From NCBI RefSeq assembly GCF_026340975.1, contig NZ_JAPEOS010000002.1:266501-330500 (forward strand): a stretch of DNA of 64,000 nucleotides, written 5' to 3'. The first letter of the stretch is position 1, and every line of letters begins with the position of its first letter. This document shows positions 1 through 9,389 of the stretch, in pieces. Below the pieces are notes generated by a model that ran no database searches, was not told the DNA's origin, and saw nothing but the letters and a program-made list of their open reading frames with translations. The position numbers and the translations under genes are program-made. The stretch comes from Streptomyces sp. NBC_01214 (GTDB lineage: Bacteria > Actinomycetota > Actinomycetes > Streptomycetales > Streptomycetaceae).

Positions 1-296
1 CCCACGAGTCCTGCGGCAAGTGCACCCCGTGCCGCGAGGGCACCTACTGGCTGGTCCAGCTGCTCCGCGACATCGAGGCCGGCCGGGGCGTCATGTCCGA
101 CCTCGACAAGCTGAACGACATCGCCGACAACATCAACGGCAAGTCCTTCTGCGCGCTCGGCGACGGCGCGGCCAGCCCGATCTTCTCCTCGCTCAAGTAC
201 TTCCGCGAGGAGTACGAGCAGCACATCACGGGCAAGGGCTGCCCCTTCGACCCCAGGAAGTCGACCCTCTGGGCCGACACGGAGGTGAACGCATGA
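1..296 (+). CDS. nuoF: NADH-quinone oxidoreductase subunit F (C-terminal fragment)
   Basis: Only the last 97 codons are inside the window; the reading frame begins at base 3 and the 5' part lies to the left. The fragment contains the N3 [4Fe-4S] signature of NuoF (ESCGKCTPCREG) near its start and the fourth cluster cysteine in KSFCALGDG. NuoF is the NADH/FMN-binding subunit of the peripheral arm of respiratory complex I and passes electrons from NADH through FMN to cluster N3. The stop overlaps the nuoG start as ATGA (293-296), so the two are translationally coupled. Its presence shows that operon 1 encodes a genuine NADH-oxidising complex, unlike the second nuo cluster at 37655-47770. Confidence 0.96.
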   Translation, partial: HESCGKCTPCREGTYWLVQLLRDIEAGRGVMSDLDKLNDIADNINGKSFCALGDGAASPIFSSLKYFREEYEQHITGKGCPFDPRKSTLWADTEVNA

Positions 297-2797
297 CCGT
301 CACCACTCCAGCGGCCTCCGGGGGCGGAGCGGCGGTTCCACCGGAGAACACCGTCTCGCTGACCATCGACGGGGTCGAACTGACCGTGCCCAAGGGCACC
401 CTCGTCATCCGGGCCGCCGAGCAGCTCGGCATCGAGATCCCCCGGTTCTGCGACCACCCCCTCCTCTCCCCGGCCGGCGCCTGCCGCCAGTGCATCGTCG
501 AGGTCGAGGGCCAGCGCAAGCCGATGGCCTCCTGCACCATCACCTGCACCGACGGCATGGTCGTCAAGACCCAGCTGACCTCCGAGGTCGCCGACAAGGC
601 CCAGCGCGGGGTGATGGAGCTGCTGCTCATCAACCACCCGCTGGACTGCCCGGTCTGCGACAAGGGCGGCGAGTGCCCACTGCAGAACCAGGCGATGTCG
701 CACGGCAACGCCGAATCGCGGTTCGAGGGCAAGAAGCGCACCTACGAGAAGCCGGTCCCGATCTCCACCCAGGTGCTGCTGGACCGCGAGCGGTGCGTGC
801 TGTGCGCGCGCTGCACCCGCTTCTCCAACGAGATCGCCGGCGACCCGATGATCGAGCTGCTGGAACGCGGCGCGCTCCAGCAGGTCGGCACCGGCGAGGG
901 TGACCCCTTCGAGTCGTACTTCTCGGGCAACACCATCCAGATCTGCCCGGTCGGCGCCCTCACCTCGGCCGCCTACCGGTTCCGCTCCCGCCCCTTCGAC
1001 CTCGTCTCCTCCCCGAGCGTGTGCGAGCACTGCGCCGGCGGCTGCGCGACCCGCAGCGACCACCGGCGCGGCAAGGTGCTGCGCCGCCTCGCCGCCGAGG
1101 ACCCCGAGGTCAACGAGGAGTGGATCTGCGACAAGGGCCGCTTCGGGTTCCGCTACGCCCAGCGCCCCGACCGGCTGACCACCCCGCTGGTGCGCAGCGC
1201 CGCCGGGGTGCTGGAGCCGGCGAGCTGGCCCGAGGCACTGGAGGCCGCGGCGAACGGACTCGCCGCCGCGCGCGGCCGGGCCGGGGTGCTGACCGGCGGC
1301 CGGCTCACCGTCGAGGACGCCTACGCGTACGCCAAGTTCGCGCGGGTGGTGCTCGACACCAACGACATCGACTTCCGGGCCCGCGTGCACAGCGCGGAGG
1401 AGGCCGATTTCCTGGCCTCGGAGGTCGCCGGGCACGGGGTCGACCTCGGCGGGCAGTGGCTCTCGTACACCGCCCTGGAAGCCGCCCCCGCGGTGCTGCT
1501 CGTCGGCATCGAGGCGGAGGAGGAGGCGCCCGGCGTCTTCCTGCGGCTGCGCAAGGCCCACCGCAAGCGGGGGCAGCGGACCTTCTCCGTCGCCCCCTTC
1601 GCCACCCGCGGCCTGGAGAAGGCGGGCGGCACCCTGCTGGCCGCCGCCCCCGGCACCGAGCCCGAGTGGCTCGACGCGCTGGCCTCCCGGACGGGCCTGG
1701 AGACCGGGGGCGCCGCAGCCGCCGAGGCGCTGCGGCTGCCCGGCGCGGTCATCCTCGTCGGGGAGCGCCTCGCCGGGGTGCCCGGCGCGCTGACCGCAGC
1801 CGTACGGGCCGCCGGGGTCACCGGGGCCACCCTGGTGTGGATTCCGCGCCGGGCCGGTGAGCGGGCCGCCATCGAGGCGGGCGCGCTGCCGTCCCTGCTG
1901 CCCGGCGGCCGCCCCGCCACCGACCCGCGGGCCCGCGACGAGGTCGCCACCGCCTGGGGCCTGGACGAACTCCCGCACCGCTACGGCCGCGACACCGGCC
2001 AGATCGTCGAGGCCGCCGCGACCCGGGAGCTCTCGGCCCTGCTGATCGCGGGCGTCGAGGTCGCCGACCTGCCGGACCCGGCCCGCGCGCGGACCGCCCT
2101 CCAGGAGGCCTTCGTGGTCTCCCTGGAACTGCGGCCCGGCGAGGTCACCGACCACGCGGACGTGGTCCTCCCGGTCGCCGCGGTGGCCGAGAAGGCGGGC
2201 GCGTTCATCAACTGGGAGGGCCGGGTCAGGCCGTTCGAGGCCGCGCTCAAGCCCGACCAGATGACCCGCCGGCTCGCCCCGGCCGACGCCCGCGTGCTGC
2301 ACATGCTGGCCGACGCCGCCGACCGGCCGATCGCCCTGCCCGACGTGCACGCCGTACGCCGGGAGATCGACCGGCTCGGCCCGTGGGCCGGGGAGCGGGC
2401 CGCCGGGCAGAGCGCGGACACTGTGGCGCTGCCCCGCCCGGGCAGCGGCGAGGCGGTCCTCGCGGGCCACCGGCTCCTCCTGGACCTCGGCCGGCTGCAG
2501 GAGGGCGACGACGCCCTGGCCGGCACCCGGCACGAGGCCAGCGCCCGGCTGTCGGCCGCCACGGCCGCCGAGACCGGCGTCAAGGACGGCGACGTCCTCG
2601 CGGTCACCGGCCCGGCCGGCTCCGTGGAACTCCCGCTCCGGATCACCGAGATGCCCGACCGCGTGGTCTGGCTCCCGCTGAACTCCACCGGCTCCGGCGT
2701 CCTCGCCGACGCCGGCGCCCGCCCGGGCACCCTCGTGCGCATCGGCCCGGCGACCCCGGCCGGCGCAGGCGACACCACTGCGGAGGTGGGCGCGTGA
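293..2797 (+). CDS. nuoG: NADH-quinone oxidoreductase subunit G
   Basis: This is an 834-residue Fe-S subunit of the complex I peripheral arm. Residues about 20-100 form a plant-type [2Fe-2S] domain (C53, C64, C67, C81). The NuoG His-Cys cluster region follows (NHPLDCPVCDKGGECPLQ), then a [4Fe-4S] motif CVLCARCTRF with a distal CPVGAL, and a further Cys set near residue 245 (CEHCAGGCAT) where the molybdopterin-oxidoreductase-like domain starts and runs to the C-terminus. It relays electrons from NuoF/NuoE to NuoI. The ATG start at 293 is chosen because it overlaps the nuoF stop by four bases; an upstream in-frame opening to base 20 only shadows nuoF. The stop overlaps the nuoH start by four bases. 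Confidence 0.96.
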   Translation: MTVTTPAASGGGAAVPPENTVSLTIDGVELTVPKGTLVIRAAEQLGIEIPRFCDHPLLSPAGACRQCIVEVEGQRKPMASCTITCTDGMVVKTQLTSEVADKAQRGVMELLLINHPLDCPVCDKGGECPLQNQAMSHGNAESRFEGKKRTYEKPVPISTQVLLDRERCVLCARCTRFSNEIAGDPMIELLERGALQQVGTGEGDPFESYFSGNTIQICPVGALTSAAYRFRSRPFDLVSSPSVCEHCAGGCATRSDHRRGKVLRRLAAEDPEVNEEWICDKGRFGFRYAQRPDRLTTPLVRSAAGVLEPASWPEALEAAANGLAAARGRAGVLTGGRLTVEDAYAYAKFARVVLDTNDIDFRARVHSAEEADFLASEVAGHGVDLGGQWLSYTALEAAPAVLLVGIEAEEEAPGVFLRLRKAHRKRGQRTFSVAPFATRGLEKAGGTLLAAAPGTEPEWLDALASRTGLETGGAAAAEALRLPGAVILVGERLAGVPGALTAAVRAAGVTGATLVWIPRRAGERAAIEAGALPSLLPGGRPATDPRARDEVATAWGLDELPHRYGRDTGQIVEAAATRELSALLIAGVEVADLPDPARARTALQEAFVVSLELRPGEVTDHADVVLPVAAVAEKAGAFINWEGRVRPFEAALKPDQMTRRLAPADARVLHMLADAADRPIALPDVHAVRREIDRLGPWAGERAAGQSADTVALPRPGSGEAVLAGHRLLLDLGRLQEGDDALAGTRHEASARLSAATAAETGVKDGDVLAVTGPAGSVELPLRITEMPDRVVWLPLNSTGSGVLADAGARPGTLVRIGPATPAGAGDTTAEVGA

Positions 2798-4149
2798 ACA
2801 CCGTTCAACTCGCTGCCGAGGACCTGTCCCTGTTCGGCCAGGACGTCTGGTGGCTCGTCCTGCTGAAGGCGGTCTTCTGCTTCGCCTTCCTGATGGTGAC
2901 CGTGCTCTTCTCCATCGTGTGGGAGCGCAAGGTCGTCGCCTGGATGCAGCTGCGCATCGGCCCGAACCGGCACGGCCCCTGGGGCATGCTCCAGTCGCTC
3001 GCCGACGGCGTGAAGCTGATGCTCAAGGAAGACCTGATCGTCAAGCGGGCCGACAAGGTCATCTACGTCCTGGCCCCGATCATCGCGGCGATCCCGGCCT
3101 TCATGGCCATCGCGGTGATCCCCTTCGGGCCCGCGGACGACCAGGTCTCCATCTTCGGCCAGCGCACCACGATGCAGCTGACCGACCTGCCCATCGCGAT
3201 GCTCTACGTCCTCGCGGTGGCCTCGGTCGGCATCTACGGCATCGTGCTGGCGGGCTGGTCCTCCGGCTCCACCTACCCGCTCCTCGGCGGCCTGCGCTCC
3301 TGCGCGCAGATGATCTCCTACGAGATCGCGATGGGCGCGGCCTTCGCCTCGGTCTTCCTCTACTCCGGGTCGATGTCGACCTCGGCGATCGTCGAGGCCC
3401 AGGCGGACCGCTGGTTCATCGTCCTGCTGCCCGTGTCCTTCATCATCTACGTCGTCACGATGGTCGGCGAGACGAACCGCGCCCCCTTCGACATGCCGGA
3501 GTCCGAGGGCGACCTGGTCGGCGGCTTCAACACCGAGTACTCGTCCATCAAGTTCGCGCTGTTCATGCTGGCCGAGTACGTCAACATGGTCACCGTCTCG
3601 GCGGTCTCGGTCACCCTCTTCCTGGGCGGCTGGCGGGCCCCGTACCCGATCAGCTCCTTCTGGGAGGGCGCGAACCACGGCTGGTGGCCGATGCTCTGGT
3701 TCGTCCTCAAGGTGCAGCTGCTGCTGTTCTTCTTCATCTGGCTGCGCGGCACGCTGCCGCGCGTGCGCTACGACCAGCTGATGAAGCTCGGCTGGAAGGT
3801 CCTGATCCCGGTCTCGGTGGTCTGGCTGATGCTGGTGGCCACCGTCCGGGCCCTGCGCAACGAGGCGTACGACTTCAGCGAGATCGTCCTCTACGTCGGC
3901 GGCGCCGTCGTGGCGATCCTGCTCCTCTCCTTCGTCGCGGACGTCTTCCGCGACAAGCGGGAGAAGAAGACGGCGGCCGCCGGGGCGGTGCACGACGCCG
4001 AGCCCTTCGACCCGCTGGCGGGCGGGTTCCCCGTACCGCCGAAGCCCGGCCAGCACCTGGCACCCGTACCGCGCAGGCGGTCCCGCACCGAGCGGGAGCT
4101 GATTGTCAGTGGCGGGACGAATACTGACAGTGACCGAGAGGAGGCTTGA
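2794..4149 (+). CDS. nuoH: NADH-quinone oxidoreductase subunit H
   Basis: This 451-residue integral membrane subunit links the peripheral arm to the proton-pumping arm and forms part of the quinone-access chamber. Family signatures are clear: WERKVVAWMQLRIGPNRHGPWG near the N-terminus and the loop ETNRAPFDMPESEGDLVGGF around residue 230. About eight hydrophobic segments are visible. The protein is longer than E. coli NuoH because of a hydrophilic tail of about 60 residues (PFDPLAGGFPVPPKPGQHLA and beyond), as is usual in actinobacteria. The GTG start at 2794 overlaps the nuoG stop (GTGA). Compare NuoH2 at 40082, a shorter 321-residue paralogue without the tail. Confidence 0.96.
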   Translation: MNTVQLAAEDLSLFGQDVWWLVLLKAVFCFAFLMVTVLFSIVWERKVVAWMQLRIGPNRHGPWGMLQSLADGVKLMLKEDLIVKRADKVIYVLAPIIAAIPAFMAIAVIPFGPADDQVSIFGQRTTMQLTDLPIAMLYVLAVASVGIYGIVLAGWSSGSTYPLLGGLRSCAQMISYEIAMGAAFASVFLYSGSMSTSAIVEAQADRWFIVLLPVSFIIYVVTMVGETNRAPFDMPESEGDLVGGFNTEYSSIKFALFMLAEYVNMVTVSAVSVTLFLGGWRAPYPISSFWEGANHGWWPMLWFVLKVQLLLFFFIWLRGTLPRVRYDQLMKLGWKVLIPVSVVWLMLVATVRALRNEAYDFSEIVLYVGGAVVAILLLSFVADVFRDKREKKTAAAGAVHDAEPFDPLAGGFPVPPKPGQHLAPVPRRRSRTERELIVSGGTNTDSDREEA

Positions 4150-4152
4150 GAG

Positions 4153-4785
4153 ATGTCCGACGAGAAGTGGCAGAACCCGGTGGCGGGCTTCGGCGTGACC
4201 TTCAAGGCCATGTTCAAGAAGCGCCTCACCGAGCAGTACCCGGAGCAGGAGAAGACGACCGCACCGCGTTTCCACGGACGGCATCAGCTCAACCGGCACC
4301 CCGACGGTCTGGAGAAGTGCATCGGGTGCGAGCTGTGTGCCTGGGCCTGTCCCGCCGACGCGATCTACGTGGAGGGCGCGGACAACACCGAGGAGGAGCG
4401 CTACTCCCCGGGTGAGCGGTACGGCCGGGTCTACCAGATCAACTACGCCCGCTGCATCCTGTGCGGGCTGTGCGTGGAGGCGTGCCCGACGAGGGCGCTG
4501 ACCATGACGAACGAGTTCGAACTGGCCGACTCCAGCCGCGAATCGCTCATCTACACCAAGGAGCAGCTGCTGGCCGGTCTGACCGAGGGCATGGTCGAGG
4601 CACCGCACTCGATCTTCCCCGGCACGGACGACACGGACTACTACCGGGGGCTGGTGACCGGGGCCGCCCCGGGCACCGTCCGGCAGGTCGCGGTCTCCAA
4701 GGGCGAAGTCGCTGGCGAAGTCGCTGGTGAAGTCGCTGGCGAGGCCGCTCCGGAGAACGGCCAGTCCACGGAGGTGGACGCATGA
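4153..4785 (+). CDS. nuoI: NADH-quinone oxidoreductase subunit I
   Basis: This 210-residue ferredoxin-like subunit carries clusters N6a and N6b and passes electrons to N2 in NuoB. The two [4Fe-4S] motifs are CIGCELCAWACP and CILCGLCVEACP, both complete. A GAGGAGG ribosome-binding site lies just before the ATG at 4153, three bases after the nuoH stop. The last 30 residues are a low-complexity acidic tail with a repeated GEVA unit, encoded by a 12-bp direct repeat around 4703-4744. The 3' end overlaps nuoJ by four bases. Confidence 0.96.
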   Translation: MSDEKWQNPVAGFGVTFKAMFKKRLTEQYPEQEKTTAPRFHGRHQLNRHPDGLEKCIGCELCAWACPADAIYVEGADNTEEERYSPGERYGRVYQINYARCILCGLCVEACPTRALTMTNEFELADSSRESLIYTKEQLLAGLTEGMVEAPHSIFPGTDDTDYYRGLVTGAAPGTVRQVAVSKGEVAGEVAGEVAGEAAPENGQSTEVDA

Positions 4786-5594
4786 GCGCCATCGCCGCCG
4801 CCACCTCCATGACCTCCACGGGCGAGGCGATCCAGTTCTGGGTCCTCGGCACGGTCGCCGTCATCGGCGCACTGGCCACGATCCTCATGAAGAAGGCCGT
4901 GCACAGCGCCCTCAGCCTGGCCGGGACGATGATCATCCTGGCCGTCTTCTACCTCGCCAACGGGGCGTACTTCCTGGGCGTCGTCCAGGTGATCGTCTAC
5001 ACCGGCGCGATCATGATGCTCTTCCTCTTCGTGGTCATGCTCGTCGGCGTCACCGCAGCCGACTCCCTGAAGGAGACCATCAAGGGGCAGCGCTGGCTGG
5101 CCGCCCTGTGCGGACTCGGCTTCGGCATCCTGCTGATCGCCGGCATCGCCCACGCCGGGCTCACCCACTTCAACGGGCTCGGCCGGGTCAACTCGGGCGG
5201 GCACATCGAGGGCCTGGCACAGCTGATCTTCACCAAGTACGTCTTCGCCTTCGAGATCACCGGCGCGCTGCTGATCACCGCGGCCGTCGGCGCGATGGTG
5301 CTCACCCACCGCGAGCGCACCGAACGGGCCGCCACCCAGCGCGAACTCGCCGAGAAGCGGGTCCGCGAGGGCGTCCAGCTCCCGCCGCTGCCCGCGCCCG
5401 GCGTCTACGCCCGGCACAACGCGGTGGACGTCGCCGGTCTGCTGCCGGACGGCACCCCGTCCGAGCTGACCGTCAACCGGACGCTGCGCGCCCGCGGCCA
5501 GATCCGGGACGTCTCCAGCCAGGCGATCGACGACCTCAAGGCACTGGAGCAGGCCTCCTCGGAGCGCCTCGGCCGTGAGGAGGCCTCGAAGTGA
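4782..5594 (+). CDS. nuoJ: NADH-quinone oxidoreductase subunit J
   Basis: This 270-residue membrane subunit of the complex I proton-pumping arm has five hydrophobic segments in the first about 190 residues. The conserved helix-3 region reads YLANGAYFLGVVQVIVYTGA and is followed by IMMLFLFVVMLVG. The last about 75 residues form a charged hydrophilic extension (HRERTERAATQRELAEKRV onward) not found in E. coli NuoJ. ATGA overlap with nuoI and GTGA overlap with nuoK indicate translational coupling. Confidence 0.95.
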   Translation: MSAIAAATSMTSTGEAIQFWVLGTVAVIGALATILMKKAVHSALSLAGTMIILAVFYLANGAYFLGVVQVIVYTGAIMMLFLFVVMLVGVTAADSLKETIKGQRWLAALCGLGFGILLIAGIAHAGLTHFNGLGRVNSGGHIEGLAQLIFTKYVFAFEITGALLITAAVGAMVLTHRERTERAATQRELAEKRVREGVQLPPLPAPGVYARHNAVDVAGLLPDGTPSELTVNRTLRARGQIRDVSSQAIDDLKALEQASSERLGREEASK

Positions 5595-5890
5595 ATCCGG
5601 TCAACTACCTGTACCTGGCGGCCCTGCTGTTCACGATCGGTGCCGTCGGGGTCCTGATCCGCAAGAACGCGATCGTGCTGTTCATGTGCGTCGAGCTGAT
5701 GCTCAACGCCTGCAACCTCGCCTTCGTCGCGTTCTCCCGGATGCACGGCAACCTCGACGGCCAGATCATCGCGTTCTTCACGATGGTCGTCGCCGCCGCG
5801 GAGGTCGTGGTCGGCCTGGCGATCATCGTGTCGCTGTTCCGTACCCGCCACTCGGCCTCGGTCGACGACGCCAGCCTGATGAAGCTGTAA
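5591..5890 (+). CDS. nuoK: NADH-quinone oxidoreductase subunit K
   Basis: This 99-residue membrane subunit with three helices has the usual family length. The conserved membrane glutamates are present in the FMCVELMLNACNLAF segment and in AAAEVVVGLAIIVSLFR, which in the family take part in proton translocation. The GTG start overlaps the nuoJ stop. Nine bases separate it from nuoL. Confidence 0.96.
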   Translation: MNPVNYLYLAALLFTIGAVGVLIRKNAIVLFMCVELMLNACNLAFVAFSRMHGNLDGQIIAFFTMVVAAAEVVVGLAIIVSLFRTRHSASVDDASLMKL

Positions 5891-5899
5891 GGGGTCGCT

Positions 5900-7795
5900 G
5901 TGGAGAACCTGATTGCGCTGCTGATCGCGGCGCCCCTGCTCGGAGCGGTGGTGCTGCTCTGCGGCGGCCGGCGCCTCGACAAGGTCGGTCACTGGATCGG
6001 CACCCTGCTCGCGGCCGTCTCCTTCGGGATCGGCGCCGTACTGTTCGCCGACATGCTGGGGCGCACGGCCGAGGACCGGACCCTGACCCAGAACCTGTAC
6101 ACCTGGATCCCCGTCGAGGGCTTCCAGGCGGACATGGCCTTCCAGCTGGACCAGCTGTCGATGACCTTCGTCCTGCTGATCTCCGGGGTGGGCACGCTCA
6201 TCCACGTGTACTCGATCGGGTACATGGAGCACGACGAGCGCCGCCGCCGCTTCTTCGGCTACCTCAACCTGTTCGTCGCGGCGATGCTGCTGCTGGTCCT
6301 CGCCGACAACTACCTGCTGCTGTACTTCGGCTGGGAGGGCGTGGGCCTCGCCTCGTACCTGCTGATCGGCTTCTGGCAGCACAAGCCCAGTGCGGCCACC
6401 GCCGCGAAGAAGGCCTTCCTGGTCAACCGCGTCGGTGACGTCGGTCTGTCGATCGCGATCATGCTGATGTTCACCACCTTCGGGACCTTCGCCTTCACGC
6501 CCCTGTTCGGGGCGGTGGGCGAGACGTCCGAGGGCACGCTGACGGCGATCGGCCTGATGCTGCTGCTGGCCGCCTGCGGCAAGTCGGCCCAGGTCCCGCT
6601 GCAGTCCTGGCTCGGGGACGCGATGGAGGGCCCGACCCCGGTCTCGGCCCTGATCCACGCGGCCACCATGGTGACCGCGGGCGTGTACCTGATCGTCCGC
6701 TCGGCCGCGATCTTCAACGGGGCGCCGGACGCCCAGCTGGTGGTCACCGTCGTGGGTGCGGTCACGCTCCTCTTCGGTGCGATCGTCGGTTGCGCGAAGG
6801 ACGACATCAAGAAGGCCCTGGCGGGCTCGACCATGTCGCAGATCGGCTACATGATCCTCGCCGCGGGGCTCGGCCCGATCGGCTACGTCTTCGCGATCAT
6901 GCACCTGGTGACGCACGGCTTCTTCAAGGCGGGCCTCTTCCTCGGCGCCGGTTCCGTGATGCACGGGATGAACGACGAGGTCGACATGCGCAAGTACGGG
7001 GGCCTGCGGAAGTACATGCCGGTCACCTTCGTCACCTTCGGCCTCGGCTACCTGGCGATCATCGGCTTCCCGGGCCTGTCCGGCTTCTTCTCCAAGGACA
7101 TGATCATCGAGGCGGCCTTCGCGAAGGGCGGCACCGAGGGCTGGATCCTCGGCGGGGTCACCCTGCTGGGCGCCGGCATCACCGCCTTCTACATGACCCG
7201 GGTCATGCTCCTCACCTTCTTCGGCGAGAAGCGCTGGCAGCCGGACGATGCCGGCAACCCGCCGCACCCGCACGAGTCCCCGAAGTCCATGACCATCCCG
7301 ATGGTCATCCTGGCCTTCGGTTCGGTCTTCGCCGGAGCCTTCTTCGAGATCGGCGAGCGCTTCCTGAAGTGGCTGGAGCCCGTCACGGGCTACTCGCACG
7401 GCAACCCGCCGGTCAGCGCCATGACGGTGACCGCGGCCACCATGGTGATGCTCCTCGTCGGCGTCGGCATCGCCTGGGCGATGTACGGCAAGCGGCCCGT
7501 TCCGGTCGTCGCCCCGCGCGGCTCGTTCCTCACCCGGGCGGCCCGCAAGGACCTCTACCAGGACGACTTCAACCACGTCGTGCTGGTGCGCGGCGGGGAG
7601 CACCTGACCCGCTCGCTCGTGTACCTCGACCACAGCGTGGTCGACGGGGTGGTCAACGGGACGGCCGCCTCGGTCGGCGGGCTCTCGGGCCGCCTGCGCA
7701 AGCTGCAGAACGGCTACGCCCGCAGCTACGCGGTCTCGATGTTCGGGGGCACGGTGGTCCTGATCGCCGCGACCCTGCTGATGAGGGCGGTGTGA
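5900..7795 (+). CDS. nuoL: NADH-quinone oxidoreductase subunit L
   Basis: This 631-residue antiporter-like proton-pumping subunit is at the distal end of the membrane arm. Hallmarks seen are YFGWEGVGLASYLLIGFW, the PTPVSALIHAATMVTAGVYL core with its conserved lysine/histidine helices, and KKALAGSTMSQIGYM. The C-terminal part holds the long amphipathic lateral helix region and a final hydrophobic anchor (MFGGTVVLIAATLLMRAV). The start is GTG at 5900 behind an AAGGGG ribosome-binding site. The stop is one base from the nuoM ATG. Confidence 0.96.
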   Translation: MENLIALLIAAPLLGAVVLLCGGRRLDKVGHWIGTLLAAVSFGIGAVLFADMLGRTAEDRTLTQNLYTWIPVEGFQADMAFQLDQLSMTFVLLISGVGTLIHVYSIGYMEHDERRRRFFGYLNLFVAAMLLLVLADNYLLLYFGWEGVGLASYLLIGFWQHKPSAATAAKKAFLVNRVGDVGLSIAIMLMFTTFGTFAFTPLFGAVGETSEGTLTAIGLMLLLAACGKSAQVPLQSWLGDAMEGPTPVSALIHAATMVTAGVYLIVRSAAIFNGAPDAQLVVTVVGAVTLLFGAIVGCAKDDIKKALAGSTMSQIGYMILAAGLGPIGYVFAIMHLVTHGFFKAGLFLGAGSVMHGMNDEVDMRKYGGLRKYMPVTFVTFGLGYLAIIGFPGLSGFFSKDMIIEAAFAKGGTEGWILGGVTLLGAGITAFYMTRVMLLTFFGEKRWQPDDAGNPPHPHESPKSMTIPMVILAFGSVFAGAFFEIGERFLKWLEPVTGYSHGNPPVSAMTVTAATMVMLLVGVGIAWAMYGKRPVPVVAPRGSFLTRAARKDLYQDDFNHVVLVRGGEHLTRSLVYLDHSVVDGVVNGTAASVGGLSGRLRKLQNGYARSYAVSMFGGTVVLIAATLLMRAV

Positions 7796-7796
7796 A

Positions 7797-9389
7797 ATGA
7801 GTTTCCCGCTTCTGACGGTGACGGCCGCGGTCCCCGCGGTCGGCGCGGTCCTGACGGCGGCCGTACCGGCCGCCCGCAGGACCGCCGCCAAGTGGCTCGC
7901 GCTGCTCTTCTCGCTGGCGACACTGGCTCTGGCCGTGCTGGTCGCGGTCCGCTTCGACCCGAGCGGTGACCGCTACCAGCTCACCGAATCCCGGGCCTGG
8001 ATCGCCGACTTCGGCGTCCGCTACGAACTGGGCGTGGACGGGATCGGGGTGGTGCTCATCGGGCTCACCGCGCTCCTGATCCCCTTCGTGATCGCGGCCG
8101 GCTGGCACGACGCCGACCCCCTGGAGACCAAGTCCTCGCGCTGGCGGCCGACCCAGGGCTTCTTCGCCCTGATCCTGCTGGTCGAGGCGATGGTGATCAT
8201 CTCCTTCGAGGCCACCGACGTCTTCCTCTTCTACATCTTCTTCGAAGCCATGCTCATCCCGATGTACTTCCTCATCGGCGGCTTCGGAGACCGGGCGCAC
8301 GGTGGCTCCGAGGAGAACGCGGCCGCGCAGCGCTCGTACGCGGCGGTCAAGTTCCTCCTCTACAACCTGGTCGGCGGCCTGATCATGCTGGCGGCCGTCA
8401 TCGGCCTCTACGTGGTCGCCGGGAACTTCTCCCTCCAGGAGATCACCGCCGCCCGCGCCGCGGGCACGCTCGACATGTCGACCAACACCGAGCGGCTGCT
8501 GTTCCTCGGCTTCTTCTTCGCCTTCGCGATCAAGGCCCCGCTGTGGCCGCTGCACACCTGGCTGCCGAACGCGATGGGCGAGTCCACCGCCCCGGTCGCC
8601 GTACTGATCACCGCGGTCGTCGACAAGGTCGGCACCTTCGCGATGCTCCGCTTCTGCCTCGGGCTCTTCCCCGACGCCAGCAAGTGGGCCACGCCGGTGA
8701 TCCTCGTCCTGGCCCTGATCAGCATCGTCTACGGTGCGCTGGTCGCGGTCGGCCAGCGGGACATCAAGCGGCTGGTCGCCTACGCCTCGATCTCGCACTT
8801 CGGCTTCATCATCCTGGGCATCTTCGCGATGACCTCCCAGGGCCAGTCCGGCGCCACCCTCTACATGGTCAACCACGGCCTGTCGACGGCGGCGCTGATG
8901 CTGGTGGCCGGCTTCCTGATCTCGCGGCGCGGCTCGCGGCTCATCGCCGACTACGGCGGCGTCCAGAAGGTGGCGCCGGTCCTCGCCGGCACCTTCCTGA
9001 TCGGCGGCCTCGCCACCCTCTCGCTACCGGGCCTCGCGCCCTTCGTCAGTGAGTTCCTCGTCCTGGTCGGCACGTTCGCCCGGTACCCGGTCGTCGGCAT
9101 CATCGCCACCACCGGCATCGTGCTCGCCGCGCTCTACACCCTGGTGCTCTACCAGCGCACGATGACCGGCCCCGTGAAGGAGGAGGTCCGCACCATGCCG
9201 GACCTGCGCCTGCGGGAGGTCCTGGTGGTCGCCCCGCTGATCGCCCTGCTGATCGGGCTGGGCGTCTACCCGAAGGTGCTCACCGACATCGTCAACCCGG
9301 CGGTGGAGCACACCATGTCGGACGTGAAGCAGACCGACCCGCAGCCCGAGGTCGACGTCGAAGCGAAGAACGGGGAGGTGGCGAAGTGA
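7797..9389 (+). CDS. nuoM: NADH-quinone oxidoreductase subunit M
   Basis: This 530-residue antiporter-like subunit has about 14 hydrophobic segments. Signatures include FEAMLIPMYFLIGGFG, FAFAIKAPLWPLHTWLPNAMGESTAPVAV and DIKRLVAYASISHFGFIILGI. It forms one of the proton channels of the complex I membrane arm. The start at 7797 follows the nuoL stop directly, and the 3' end overlaps the nuoN start by four bases. The paralogue in the second nuo cluster is at 44646. Confidence 0.96.
   Translation: MSFPLLTVTAAVPAVGAVLTAAVPAARRTAAKWLALLFSLATLALAVLVAVRFDPSGDRYQLTESRAWIADFGVRYELGVDGIGVVLIGLTALLIPFVIAAGWHDADPLETKSSRWRPTQGFFALILLVEAMVIISFEATDVFLFYIFFEAMLIPMYFLIGGFGDRAHGGSEENAAAQRSYAAVKFLLYNLVGGLIMLAAVIGLYVVAGNFSLQEITAARAAGTLDMSTNTERLLFLGFFFAFAIKAPLWPLHTWLPNAMGESTAPVAVLITAVVDKVGTFAMLRFCLGLFPDASKWATPVILVLALISIVYGALVAVGQRDIKRLVAYASISHFGFIILGIFAMTSQGQSGATLYMVNHGLSTAALMLVAGFLISRRGSRLIADYGGVQKVAPVLAGTFLIGGLATLSLPGLAPFVSEFLVLVGTFARYPVVGIIATTGIVLAALYTLVLYQRTMTGPVKEEVRTMPDLRLREVLVVAPLIALLIGLGVYPKVLTDIVNPAVEHTMSDVKQTDPQPEVDVEAKNGEVAK

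Noticed and set aside
44..2533. 829-residue minus-strand open frame over nuoG
   Set aside because: A high-GC antisense shadow: no ribosome-binding site, composition dominated by G/A/R/V/D, and it lies over a well-conserved gene.
1981..4608. 875-residue minus-strand open frame over nuoG-H-I
   Set aside because: Shadow of three coupled genes; no domain and no conserved start.
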